A stretch of 64,000 nucleotides of DNA from Phycisphaerales bacterium (GCA_029213305.1 JARGPA010000007.1:67586-131585); one strand, 5' to 3'; positions 45,553 through 54,487 are shown, counted from the first letter of the stretch. Notes: generated by a model from the sequence alone, not told the origin. Translations and numbers: made by a program.

Positions 45553-46941
45553 ATGAGTCAAGACCTATCACCCATGATCACTGAGACAAAACCTGGGCTT
45601 CGCGCTGGAGTGACGATTGGGACGCACTTTGTTGTCGATGTATTCTCTTTCGTGAGTGTGTCGCTTTTGCCCTTGCTTGCAGTGATGCTTGATCTTCGGA
45701 CAGAACAGAAAGCATTGTTACTTGCACTCGGTTCATTGTGCTCAGGGGCAATTCAACCCATAGTCGCTTGGGCAAGTGATCGATTCGATACTCGATCATT
45801 GGGTACACTCGGATTTGTACTTGCGATACTTTGCATTGGAAATCTTGGGATGGCCAAGAACTTCGAGCAACTCGTGATTCTATATTGTCTAGGAGCAGTC
45901 GGTATCGGTGCGTTTCATCCCCCGGCTGCTGCAATCGTTGGACATCTTGGAGGCTCAAAGAGATCAATGCTCATCGCGATCTTTTTCCTTGCTGGGATGA
46001 TCGGAGGGATTGTAGGGAATGTCTTTACTCCACGATATGTGGAATGGATGACACCCACAGTCAACGGCGAACCCGACAGCGTTGCAGGAATGCTCTCATT
46101 ACGATGGTTCATACCCATAGGGCTCGTCTTTGCGATTGTGTTAGCGCTAGCGATTCACAAAATAGGACATCGGAACAACTCTGCCGCAGATCATCATGTT
46201 GCATGGGAACCGAATGAACGAAGAATGCGTTGGTTCGCTGTAAGCGTGTTGTACATTGCCAATATGCTTCGATTCAGTGTGAATATGGCGCTGATCTACC
46301 TCCTTGTTGAATGGACAGAGGAAACAATCCTGATTCAACAGAATGCAGCAGTGATGAGCGCTGAGCTTGGGATAAAAGCGTCGCAACTTAACGGGATTTT
46401 ACAAGCCGCCATGCAAGTAGGGATGGGAGCAGTTGGGATTATGCTCGGTTTTTTGCTCTCTGCAAGATTCGAAAAGCTTGCGTTTGTTGTGCTCCCCATT
46501 CTTGGATCACTTGCGCTGTACCTTATTCCTCGTGCAAGCTTGATTGTTGAGGGCGCAGATGTCCCAGTCGCGATTGTCGCGACGATACTTACCGGTGTTG
46601 GGTTTGGTGCTGTAATTCCAGTCAGCATTTCATTAGCTCAACGTTTGTTACCTCATCGGACAAGTCTCGCGAGTGGGTTAATGCTCGGGGGCGCCTGGAT
46701 GCTCGCGTTTGTGGGTCCGATCTTCGCAGAGTTAGTCCACAAAGGATTTGCAAGTAAACCAAACACACCTAAGTTTGTATTGGACATGATTCATTTATTA
46801 CCGGATGGAATCTCAAAGCAGTTGCTCGAAGGTATGGGGCTCGATGCAGGGTTTACTGCAACTGCGGTTGTACTTTTTTTCGCAGGCGTAATTGCATTGC
46901 TCTTGCCGCACAAACTCATCGTAGATGTCGCTAAACATTGA
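45553..46941 (+). CDS. MFS transporter, fosmidomycin-resistance-like
   Basis: From the ATG at 45553 (GAGG upstream) the protein has 462 residues and about twelve membrane segments. Typical parts are the DLRTEQKALLLALGSLCSGAIQPIVAWASDR loop of the first half, GIGAFHPPAAAIVGHLGGS, GMIGGIVGNVF, and LTGVGFGAVIPVSISLAQRLLPHRTSLASGLMLGG. The wording resembles the Fsr (fosmidomycin efflux) branch. It follows the GCS, AstE-like and GGT genes on the same strand after 75 bases. It may move an amino acid or peptide linked to that pathway, but drug efflux is the known role of Fsr. Confidence 0.83.
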   Translation: MSQDLSPMITETKPGLRAGVTIGTHFVVDVFSFVSVSLLPLLAVMLDLRTEQKALLLALGSLCSGAIQPIVAWASDRFDTRSLGTLGFVLAILCIGNLGMAKNFEQLVILYCLGAVGIGAFHPPAAAIVGHLGGSKRSMLIAIFFLAGMIGGIVGNVFTPRYVEWMTPTVNGEPDSVAGMLSLRWFIPIGLVFAIVLALAIHKIGHRNNSAADHHVAWEPNERRMRWFAVSVLYIANMLRFSVNMALIYLLVEWTEETILIQQNAAVMSAELGIKASQLNGILQAAMQVGMGAVGIMLGFLLSARFEKLAFVVLPILGSLALYLIPRASLIVEGADVPVAIVATILTGVGFGAVIPVSISLAQRLLPHRTSLASGLMLGGAWMLAFVGPIFAELVHKGFASKPNTPKFVLDMIHLLPDGISKQLLEGMGLDAGFTATAVVLFFAGVIALLLPHKLIVDVAKH

Positions 46942-46956
46942 TTTTGGGTTGAAGTT

Positions 46957-47043
46957 TGTGACACTCCTGTGACATTCAAATCGTTTAAAAAACGTGTGAC
47001 AAAGCAGTGACAGCTTTGTGAGAAGTTGGGTTGTATCTATTAC
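46957..47043 (+). promoter_or_regulatory. Five 11-bp-phased TGTGACA-like repeats and putative -10 box
   Basis: TGTGACA occurs at 46957 and 46968, then TGTGACA at 46995, AGTGACA at 47006 and TGTGAGA at 47017, each block with an exact 11-base period (7-mer plus 4-base spacer). On the other strand the last block reads TGTCACT and TGTCACA, close to the PhoB 7-mer CTGTCAT/C. A TATCTATTAC stretch (47034-47043) lies about ten bases after the last repeat, where a -10 box would be expected in PhoB-type promoters. It precedes the VWA gene. Confidence 0.6.
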
Positions 47044-47090
47044 GGTACCGAGGATCGTGTTGATCGCTTGGTAACCCATAGGAGATACAA

Positions 47091-48386
47091 ATGCTTACCT
47101 CGATACATTCACGCATCCGTTCTTACATTGTTGCTAGTTCAATCATTGCATTCGCGGGGACTTCGCTTGCGATGAATCACTGTCCGCCGGAAGACACGAC
47201 TGTGGGTAACAGCAATGAAATCGTACAGCATAAATGCGGTAATTCACCTCAACCCATTATTAAAAATATTGATCAAAAATTCGGGATCCACACACAACCA
47301 GCGATTGATGTTGTATTCGTACTCGATACGACGGGTTCGATGGGTGGATTAATCGAAGGCGCGAAGCAGAAAATTTGGGCAATTGCAAATCAGATCTCAC
47401 AAACTCAACACACACCGATCGTTCGGATGGGTCTCGTTGCGTATCGCGATCGTGGAGATGAATATGTCACACGCATAACACCGTTAACTGATGATATCGA
47501 TACGGTCTACGCTGATCTGATGCAGTTCAAAGCGATGGGCGGCGGCGACACCCCCGAATCCGTCAACGAAGCACTGTTCGCCGCGATCGAGCGGTTTGAA
47601 TGGACGCCGCAAGATGATGCGCTCAAGCTCGTCTATCTCGTTGGAGATGCGCCTCCAAAGATGGAATACAAGGACGATGTCAAATATCAAGCGACATGTC
47701 GACTCGCATATGAACAAGGTATCAATATCAATACGATCCAATGTGGAGGCATGGCTGCAACGAAGCCGATCTGGCAAGAAATTGCACAACTCTCAAACGG
47801 CGCGTATGCATCCATCGAACAGAACGGCGGCGTCGTCGCGATATCATCGCCTTACGATGCAGACATCGCAAAGCTTGACCAAGAGTATGCTCAAACAATG
47901 ATTGATTACGGCGATACTGAAGTACGAGATTATCAATTCGCAAAGCGATCCCGTGCATGGGATGTAAGCTCAGGTGCAACTCCGGAGGCTGCTGCGGATC
48001 GTGCGATATATAACCAAACAAGTGCAGGAAGAGTGAATATGTTTGGTAAACAAGAACTCGTGGATGATGTTTCAAGTGGAACAATCACGATTCATGAAGT
48101 AAAAAAAGACCAGTTGCCCAAAGAACTCCAAGAGCTCTCTGAAGATGAACTTAAACTAGAAATCGATCGTAGAACTGCAGAACGCTCTGAACTTACTGAG
48201 CAGATCAAAGCACTCGCAGCAAAGCGAGTTCTGTATCTTCAGGAGCACCAACCAAAGTCACAGAAGGACGGGTTTGATCAAAAAGTGCTCGAAGCATTGA
48301 TCGAACAAGGTGCTCGCGTTGGAATTGAGTTCAAATCTGCAGAGGCAGGCTCGGATCCTGAGCCGAAAGAACTAGACGAAGAGTGA
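47091..48386 (+). CDS. Secreted VWA-domain protein
   Basis: The 431-residue protein has AGGAG six bases before the ATG and a signal peptide ending near SLAMN. The von Willebrand A domain spans about residues 70-270, with metal site DTTGSMGG (MIDAS), RMGLVAYRDRGDEY, GGGDTPESVNEAL and YLVGDAPPK. The C-terminal part (about 345-400) is helical and coiled-coil-like (ELQELSEDELKLEIDRRTAERSELTEQI). It is likely exported, binds a metal and a protein ligand, and works outside the cell membrane. It is upstream of a DUF4139 gene and a two-component pair on the same strand. No exact function is known. Confidence 0.83.
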   Translation: MLTSIHSRIRSYIVASSIIAFAGTSLAMNHCPPEDTTVGNSNEIVQHKCGNSPQPIIKNIDQKFGIHTQPAIDVVFVLDTTGSMGGLIEGAKQKIWAIANQISQTQHTPIVRMGLVAYRDRGDEYVTRITPLTDDIDTVYADLMQFKAMGGGDTPESVNEALFAAIERFEWTPQDDALKLVYLVGDAPPKMEYKDDVKYQATCRLAYEQGININTIQCGGMAATKPIWQEIAQLSNGAYASIEQNGGVVAISSPYDADIAKLDQEYAQTMIDYGDTEVRDYQFAKRSRAWDVSSGATPEAAADRAIYNQTSAGRVNMFGKQELVDDVSSGTITIHEVKKDQLPKELQELSEDELKLEIDRRTAERSELTEQIKALAAKRVLYLQEHQPKSQKDGFDQKVLEALIEQGARVGIEFKSAEAGSDPEPKELDEE

Positions 48387-48432
48387 ATACCGCGACTTAT
48401 TCATATATCATTCAATATACAAGGAGCACATC

Positions 48433-49935
48433 ATGAACCTACTCTCCACGATTGCCATTTCATCTGCGATGCTCATTGCTTCTGCAGGATTGGCAGATGA
48501 AACCGCATTGACCATTTATTCGACCGCTCGTCCTGGAGCAGTTTCTGCTGATATGTATCGTCAGATTCCAGGAGGGAGTCATACTGGGTATACCTGGTAT
48601 CACCAGATTCCTGGGTACGCTGTTGTCAAACAACAACGCGATGTAGAAATTGATCACGGAATCTCCAACCTGACATTTACCGGCGTAGCGGCATTGCTCG
48701 ATCCAACAACAGTCATGTTTGAATCACTGACAGATCCCGAAGGAACTTCTGTGCTTGAACAAGATTACCGATTTGATCTTCTGAGCATGGACAAAATGCT
48801 AGAGCGCTATATCGATAAGGACATCATCTGGAACGGAGATTCCGTTAAGCTGCTCTCAGTTACTGCAGGAGGGATGTTGATCGAACTTTCAAATGGAGAG
48901 ATTCAGTTCCAACAAGGATATCACGGCGTGCGATTCCCTTCGATGGCTGAAGGACTCATCCTCAAACCAACTCTCAACTGGATGGTGCAATCACAAACCG
49001 GTGGAGAACAAGAGACACGAATTTCATACCAAACCAGCGGAATTACATGGTGGGCCGATTACAACATCGTCTACCACGAAGGGGAAGATGCAAACCATGG
49101 GACAATGGATCTAGGTGCTTGGGTTTCGATTTTGAATCAATCCGGGGGAAGTTACAAAGATGCAAACCTGAAACTCATCGCAGGGGATGTGAATCGGATC
49201 CCGCAAGGTGGGTACGGACAATCACCATACGTAGCAAAATCCGAGCGGATGTACGCGATGGCCGACGCGGCGCCAGGTTTCGAGGAAAAATCATTCTTCG
49301 AGTACCATCTCTATACGCTTGGAAGACCAACTACGATCCCGGATCGTTCAACAAAGCAAATCGAACTCTTCGAATCCGCAAAGCATGTTCCTGTCGAGAA
49401 GAAAATGTTCTATGACGGATCAAAGATGTTCATGCACTACGGCGGCATCCAAAACAGTAAAGACTTTGGGATTAACTCCAATGCGAAGGTTGAAGTGTTT
49501 CTCGCGTTTGAAAACAGTGAGGATGATGGGCTTGGTATTCCATTGCCTTCAGGTCGGATTCGTGTAAGCAAGCTCGACTCTGCAGATGGATCATTCGAAT
49601 TCATCGGCGAAGACACAATAGATCACACCCCCAAAGATGAAGAGATCATGATCAAGCTCGGTAACGCGTTTGATGTTGTCGGCGAACGCAAACAAACATC
49701 CTTCACTCGTGGTAAAGACTGGGTCGTTGAGTCATTTGAAATCAAAGTACGAAATCACAAGGATCAAGCAGTGGAAGTGCAGATCCAAGAACATCTCTAT
49801 CGATGGTCGAATGCGAAGGTTTCGAACATATCACACGATCATAAAATGCTTGATGCTCGAACAATGCACATCCCTGTTACCATCGAAGCCGACGGCGAAG
49901 CAGTTGTGACATACACCGTGCGTTACGATTGGTAA
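48433..49935 (+). CDS. Secreted DUF4139-like protein
   Basis: The 500-residue protein has AAGGAG six bases before the ATG and a signal peptide ending near GLAD. The sequence has the DUF4139 pattern: WWADYNIVYHEGED in the middle, then LKLIAGDVNR, YHLYTLGRPTTIPDRSTKQIELF and a C-terminal YEIKV-type beta domain (KVRNHKDQAVEVQIQEHLYRWSNAK). Family members are secreted beta-sandwich proteins, possibly surface or envelope factors, of unknown mechanism. It lies 46 bases after the VWA gene and 22 bases before the response regulator, so they probably share a transcript. Confidence 0.8.
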   Translation: MNLLSTIAISSAMLIASAGLADETALTIYSTARPGAVSADMYRQIPGGSHTGYTWYHQIPGYAVVKQQRDVEIDHGISNLTFTGVAALLDPTTVMFESLTDPEGTSVLEQDYRFDLLSMDKMLERYIDKDIIWNGDSVKLLSVTAGGMLIELSNGEIQFQQGYHGVRFPSMAEGLILKPTLNWMVQSQTGGEQETRISYQTSGITWWADYNIVYHEGEDANHGTMDLGAWVSILNQSGGSYKDANLKLIAGDVNRIPQGGYGQSPYVAKSERMYAMADAAPGFEEKSFFEYHLYTLGRPTTIPDRSTKQIELFESAKHVPVEKKMFYDGSKMFMHYGGIQNSKDFGINSNAKVEVFLAFENSEDDGLGIPLPSGRIRVSKLDSADGSFEFIGEDTIDHTPKDEEIMIKLGNAFDVVGERKQTSFTRGKDWVVESFEIKVRNHKDQAVEVQIQEHLYRWSNAKVSNISHDHKMLDARTMHIPVTIEADGEAVVTYTVRYDW

Positions 49936-49957
49936 GTTACTCAGACGAAGGGTTTGA

Positions 49958-50683
49958 ATGTCATTAGGTGTGATTCTTGTAGTTGAGGACGATGACGCGA
50001 TTCGGAGAGGGCTCGCCGACGCGTTGTCGTATTCGGGGTACACAACTCATGATGCGCCAGATGGGGCCGCTGGGTTGGAGTTGATTCTGGCAACGGATGC
50101 AGATCTTGTGCTGCTCGATATCATGATGCCCAAAATGGACGGCCTAGAAGTGCTGACAGAGCTGAGAAAAGTTAAACCTTCGCAGCCTGTTATATTCTTA
50201 ACTGCACGAGGGGAAGAGTACGATCGCATTCAAGGACTCAAACTTGGCGCCGACGATTACATCGTGAAACCATTTAGTATCGATGAGCTCATCGCAAGGG
50301 TTGAAGCAGTTCTCCGAAGATCCCCAGGCCGACCAACAAGCAGATCGACTGTAAACATCGCAGGACGAGAAATTGATTTCGAAAGACGAGAAGTTGTCCT
50401 CGTTGGAGGTGTAAGGCGTTCATTTACAGAACGAGAATGCGAAGTTCTTGGGTTCTTATCTTCGAATGCAGGACGAGCAGTTTCGAGAGATGAACTCCTC
50501 CAAACAGTTTGGGGACTCGACCCAAGAGGGACTCACACTCGAACAGTTGATATGACAATCGCGAGACTTCGTGAAACCCTTGATGACGATCCGTCGAGTC
50601 CTAGTGTAATCAAAACAGTACGCGGCAAAGGGTACATGCTTGCTTCACCTGATGACGCGGCATCAATCGGAGAAGATGTTTGA
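49958..50683 (+). CDS. OmpR-family response regulator of the VWA-DUF4139 module
   Basis: The 241-residue protein has a receiver domain with VVEDDDA, phospho-acceptor Asp in LLDIMMPKMDG, the conserved Thr in IFLTARG and Lys in YIVKPF. The winged-helix output domain has FTERECEVLGFLSSNAGRAVSRDELL and THTRTVDMTIARLRETL. It overlaps its kinase by four bases (TTGA). It is distinct from the PhoB-like regulator at 15.7 kb: receiver motifs and output helix differ. OmpR-family proteins bind direct repeats spaced about 10-11 bases, so the array at 46957 could be its own operator. The 3-gene neighbourhood suggests autoregulation. Confidence 0.88.
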   Translation: MSLGVILVVEDDDAIRRGLADALSYSGYTTHDAPDGAAGLELILATDADLVLLDIMMPKMDGLEVLTELRKVKPSQPVIFLTARGEEYDRIQGLKLGADDYIVKPFSIDELIARVEAVLRRSPGRPTSRSTVNIAGREIDFERREVVLVGGVRRSFTERECEVLGFLSSNAGRAVSRDELLQTVWGLDPRGTHTRTVDMTIARLRETLDDDPSSPSVIKTVRGKGYMLASPDDAASIGEDV

Positions 50684-52596
50684 ATACACGGCGCGCCATG
50701 ACTTGGGTGATCTTTGGTGCAAGCGTTGTCCTTGCGCTAGGCGCTCTTGCATGGGTAAGCATCGAAGTGGTTGCACTTGAAAAACGGGAGACACTCTCGA
50801 CGCTCAACGCGAACAGACAAGAGTCAATCCGTCGATCTCTCTGGAGGATGGACTCCCGTATGGCGCCTGTCCTTGCGATCGAAGCATCTCGCCCCTATTC
50901 CAACTACAAGGCGCTTGAGAACAATCGAGAACAATGGCTCCAACAGGTCGCATCAGGTCGGTCGCTGACAACACCTAGTTCCAATTCTGGTTATTCTTAC
51001 GCGAATCAATATTTCGAGTTTGATCAAGATTTTGAAGATACAGAAGTAGTTGGAAAAATTTCAAGCGCACTAAAGTCGAATAGATCACAATGGGACATTG
51101 AAATTCCGGATAGTAGTACTCAAGCAAGATCCGACGAAATGCAGATCTCGTTGTCTGAAGAGCAAGGGAATGTTCAAGAAGCAGAGCTCTCTGCGGATTC
51201 AGATTACGAAGCTCGTAAAAGGGTCGCTGATCTTGTGTCTCAAACGAATATCGATTCGAAGGATGGTCTTACTGCGCCGAATGCATTTTCTAACCAATCT
51301 CTCGAAGAAGATAAAAAAGAATCTACGATACCGAATGATCCCAAATTGAATCTTCAAAAATTTGGAGATGAGGAACCCTCCCAAAGCTTTGAAGGCAAAT
51401 TCGAGAAGATCGCAGAGTCACAATCGAGTGATCAGATCGGGACACTCATTCCAAGATGGATATCCGACGATGTCGGCGCAACACAACTCGTTCTTGTGCG
51501 TTCTGTCATCATTGACAATCAATCAGTGATGCAAGGTGTTTGGCTCGATTGGCCTAAACTGAGAGACGATCTACTCGATTCAGTCGAAGATGTCATGCCC
51601 GGCGCCACACTATCCCCTGTGATCGGTCCACGATCATCCATGGTAGGCGGATATCAACTCGCAACAATCCCAGTTGAGTTTATACCTCCGACCAATCAGC
51701 TCGTCGCAACCTGGAGATGGTCCCCAGCGACCGTTGGGCTTTTGGTGACTTGGATCGCAATCCTCTCAACAATCATCGCAGTAGGAATCGTGCTCAGAGC
51801 TGCAATTGTGCTCTCTGATCGCAGAGGAAAGTTCGTCAGTGCCGTCACTCATGAACTTCGAACCCCATTGACAACTTTTCGTTTGTATTCACAGATGCTC
51901 GCAGATGGGATGGTCACTGATGACAATGTAAAGGGGGAATATCTCGGGATTCTGAAACGAGAATCAGAACGACTAACTGGGATTGTTGAGAATGTGCTTG
52001 AGTATGCAAGACTCACTCGTCAACGATCATCCAAGGACAAAGCTGCAGGCGTACAAACACTTTCCCCAGGAGCTCTCGTCGCTCGGTTCCGTCCTGCGAT
52101 GGCTCGTCGAGCAGGACAGAGCAACTTAGATCTTGTTGTGTCGCTCGATCTCGATGCTCATGCACATCGGAGTTTGACAATTGATCCTCAAGCAGTTGAA
52201 CGAATCATGATGAACCTGATTGAGAATGCATGCAAATATGCAGCGCCTCAAGAAGATGAGGACTCAGCAATTGAAGATATTGATACACGTGTCCACTTTG
52301 ATGTTTCAATAAAGAACAACACCCTTGAGTTGTTAATTGCGGATCATGGCCCGGGAATTCCACAGAGCGAAGGAGCAAGGATCTTCGGAGAGTTTCAGCG
52401 CGGCCGAAGGGGGTTGTCGAACGCTCGCTCTGGTCTGGGACTCGGACTCGCACTCTCGCGAGGGCTCGCGCGTGAAATGGACGGGGATCTAATTCTTACG
52501 CGACGCAGAGGGCACGGCGCAGAGTTTCTGTTGACGATCCCACTCGATGAGGATCAGCCATCCCAACAGGATGCGGAGAAACATTCCCACGCTTGA
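50680..52596 (+). CDS. Sensor histidine kinase with large extracytoplasmic low-complexity domain
   Basis: The 638-residue kinase starts at a TTG overlapping the regulator stop. An ATG six codons later is an alternative. Membrane helices lie at about 8-30 and 355-380. The loop between them (about 320 residues) contains a Ser/Glu/Asp-rich, probably disordered middle (about 140-260) followed by a compact sensor fold. The kinase core has VTHELRTPLTTF (phospho-acceptor His), NLIENACKYA, DHGPGIP and GLGLGLALSRG. The signal is unknown. The C-terminal 43 bases overlap the convergent amidohydrolase gene. Confidence 0.87.
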   Translation: MNTRRAMTWVIFGASVVLALGALAWVSIEVVALEKRETLSTLNANRQESIRRSLWRMDSRMAPVLAIEASRPYSNYKALENNREQWLQQVASGRSLTTPSSNSGYSYANQYFEFDQDFEDTEVVGKISSALKSNRSQWDIEIPDSSTQARSDEMQISLSEEQGNVQEAELSADSDYEARKRVADLVSQTNIDSKDGLTAPNAFSNQSLEEDKKESTIPNDPKLNLQKFGDEEPSQSFEGKFEKIAESQSSDQIGTLIPRWISDDVGATQLVLVRSVIIDNQSVMQGVWLDWPKLRDDLLDSVEDVMPGATLSPVIGPRSSMVGGYQLATIPVEFIPPTNQLVATWRWSPATVGLLVTWIAILSTIIAVGIVLRAAIVLSDRRGKFVSAVTHELRTPLTTFRLYSQMLADGMVTDDNVKGEYLGILKRESERLTGIVENVLEYARLTRQRSSKDKAAGVQTLSPGALVARFRPAMARRAGQSNLDLVVSLDLDAHAHRSLTIDPQAVERIMMNLIENACKYAAPQEDEDSAIEDIDTRVHFDVSIKNNTLELLIADHGPGIPQSEGARIFGEFQRGRRGLSNARSGLGLGLALSRGLAREMDGDLILTRRRGHGAEFLLTIPLDEDQPSQQDAEKHSHA

Positions 52597-53843
52597 TCTT
52601 CGGTGATCCGTTGACCCAGCGCGATTGCTTGTGGCTCTTTCATTCCTACTCGTCTGCGATGAACCGCTGCTTGGATCGAGTCTTGAGGATTTGCACGAAC
52701 AATTGGAACATCAGAACCAAAGATCAAATCGGTACCAGGTTCAAGACCTGACTCGATGAGCTCTCGGATAGGAAAGACTCTATCGAGTCGATTCGGTACT
52801 GCTTTGTTGAGCGCTTCGATATCGGGGAGTAAATGACAAGGCTGAATAGATGCAACAACTCCTAGTGATTTGAATCGTTCGATGTCAGATTGATCTATCA
52901 GTTCAGCGTGTTCGATCCTGCATCCTCTGTGTTGACACCCGACGCGCTCGATCGAATCAAGTACCGCGCGAACTGCGCCGTCTCCGATTGAATGCGCAGC
53001 GATAGGTAGATTCGCGTCTTTACATACTTGAATCATCCGATCAATCTGAGGGGTTTTCATCATTGGAGTCCCACACGGATAATCTTTGTGACCATCTGCG
53101 AATGGTTCGAGCATCCATGCGGTTCGAGAGTTGAATGTTCCATCGACGAAAATTTTACCGCCTCCAAGCTTTACTCCAGAGTTGTTCCATTGAGTTGAAA
53201 GGGAGATTGATTCTCGAAGATCTTTCATGAGTGGAAACAGAGTAGAGCGAAGTGATATTTCTCCCGCGCTAAACAAATCGCTCAATACACCCCCGAGCCA
53301 GGTTTGAGATTTGAGCTCATGCATCTCAACAAAGCCCATAGATTCAAGATGCAAACACGCCGAGCGAACAAGCTCAATTCGTTGGGTCTCAACAGGTTCA
53401 GGGACTGCATTCCACATCGCGAGGGCCGCGTGTTCAAGAAGTTCTCCTGTTGGGTTTCCAGAATCATCAAGTACAACTCGTCCAGATTCAATGCGTGTAT
53501 CGGAATCAATTCCTGCAATTTTGAGTGCTCGAGAGGATGCGACAAGTCGATGGTAATCAAAGCACCAAGCGACAACTGCTCTATTGTCGCATGCGCGATC
53601 TAACTCTGCGATACCAGGCCAACATGCAACGCTCCATCCATCAGGACGAGCGCCATGTGCAAGGATCCAATCATCAGGTGAAACTAACTTTGCTCGCGAT
53701 GAAAGCAAATCGATCATCTCTTCTTGCGAAGAACATCCCGAAAGATCGAGCATGGATAAAGATCGTCCGAGCTGGAAAAGATGAGCGTGCCCTTCTCTCA
53801 GGTTTCCACGCGATGAACCCTGGATTGTTTCGGTTGGATTCAA
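52554..53843 (-). CDS. YtcJ-like metal-dependent amidohydrolase
   Basis: The 429-residue protein starts at a TTG in a TTGA overlap with the preceding gene. It has the HAH metal motif almost at its start (GHAHLFQLG, about 18-26), then a YtcJ-type core: FVEMHELKSQTW, FVDGTFNSRTAW (metal region), AAHSIGDGAVRAVLDSIERVG, RIEHAELID, VASIQPCHLLPD, and GSDVPIV near the C-terminus. The N-terminal beta-sandwich half that usually precedes the first His motif is largely missing, so this is a short form or a degenerate one. It is cytoplasmic; the substrate is unknown. It overlaps the kinase gene end by 43 bases. Confidence 0.8.
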   Translation of the reverse strand: MNPTETIQGSSRGNLREGHAHLFQLGRSLSMLDLSGCSSQEEMIDLLSSRAKLVSPDDWILAHGARPDGWSVACWPGIAELDRACDNRAVVAWCFDYHRLVASSRALKIAGIDSDTRIESGRVVLDDSGNPTGELLEHAALAMWNAVPEPVETQRIELVRSACLHLESMGFVEMHELKSQTWLGGVLSDLFSAGEISLRSTLFPLMKDLRESISLSTQWNNSGVKLGGGKIFVDGTFNSRTAWMLEPFADGHKDYPCGTPMMKTPQIDRMIQVCKDANLPIAAHSIGDGAVRAVLDSIERVGCQHRGCRIEHAELIDQSDIERFKSLGVVASIQPCHLLPDIEALNKAVPNRLDRVFPIRELIESGLEPGTDLIFGSDVPIVRANPQDSIQAAVHRRRVGMKEPQAIALGQRITEDQAWECFSASCWDG

Positions 53844-54487
53844 AGAACCCCTCCCACAAGAGCTGCAATCACATGCTCTGCTTGTTCTGCGCTTTGAACT
53901 TTAGAAGGGAACTCTACTCGCACGATTCCAAACCGTGTACGCACATCAAACCCGATTGGGTCTACTCCGACTGCGACGGGTTCGTCGACATCGACTTTCG
54001 CAAGGAGCTTACAGATCAGTTTCAACGCTTTGGGATCGCTGTTGAGTTTTTTACATAAACTCGGGAGTTCACGAACGAGGGTATTGGGGATCTCAATCTC
54101 TTCTTGATCGAGCACGTTTCCTTTCCCGATTCCATCTCGGATTTTTACAAAGTTAATCCGTCCCCTAGTCCAAATCGGATTCGGTTGATCAAGGTGATAT
54201 GCAAGGAATCGATCACAAGCTTCTTCTTCAACTTCTGTCAAGATTTCAAGTCCTGCATGGATCGGAGCATCAAAACGATCTTCCGGCAATATCAGGACAA
54301 TGTCTTCTGCTTCGAGCATCTCGTGTAGTGCACTAAACACAAATGATCCAGTTCTCGGATCGATCATGATCTTGGTAACGTACGGACGCCCATCAATGAG
54401 CAGAGTCCCAACGCAATGCCCACGAAGGAGACGCAATGCATGATCTATCGCAGATTGTCGATCGTCGTTGTCCATGGTGTTACTCAT
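53840..54487 (-). CDS. HugZ-like / pyridoxamine-5'-phosphate-oxidase-like protein with DUF2470-type tail
   Basis: From the ATG at 54487 the protein has 215 residues and overlaps the GNAT stop by eight bases. The N-terminal half (GTLLIDGRPYVTKIMIDPRTGSFVFSALHEMLEAEDIVLILPEDRFDAP) reads as a split-barrel FMN/heme-binding fold. The C-terminal half (LNSDPKALKLICKLL, then VGVDPIGFDVRTRFGIVRVEFP) follows the DUF2470 domain found in heme-utilisation proteins such as HugZ. The usual MNADH His is replaced by LNSDP, so heme binding is doubtful. Assignment is by motif reading only. The permease two genes upstream supports an iron link. Confidence 0.45.
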   Translation of the reverse strand: MSNTMDNDDRQSAIDHALRLLRGHCVGTLLIDGRPYVTKIMIDPRTGSFVFSALHEMLEAEDIVLILPEDRFDAPIHAGLEILTEVEEEACDRFLAYHLDQPNPIWTRGRINFVKIRDGIGKGNVLDQEEIEIPNTLVRELPSLCKKLNSDPKALKLICKLLAKVDVDEPVAVGVDPIGFDVRTRFGIVRVEFPSKVQSAEQAEHVIAALVGGVL

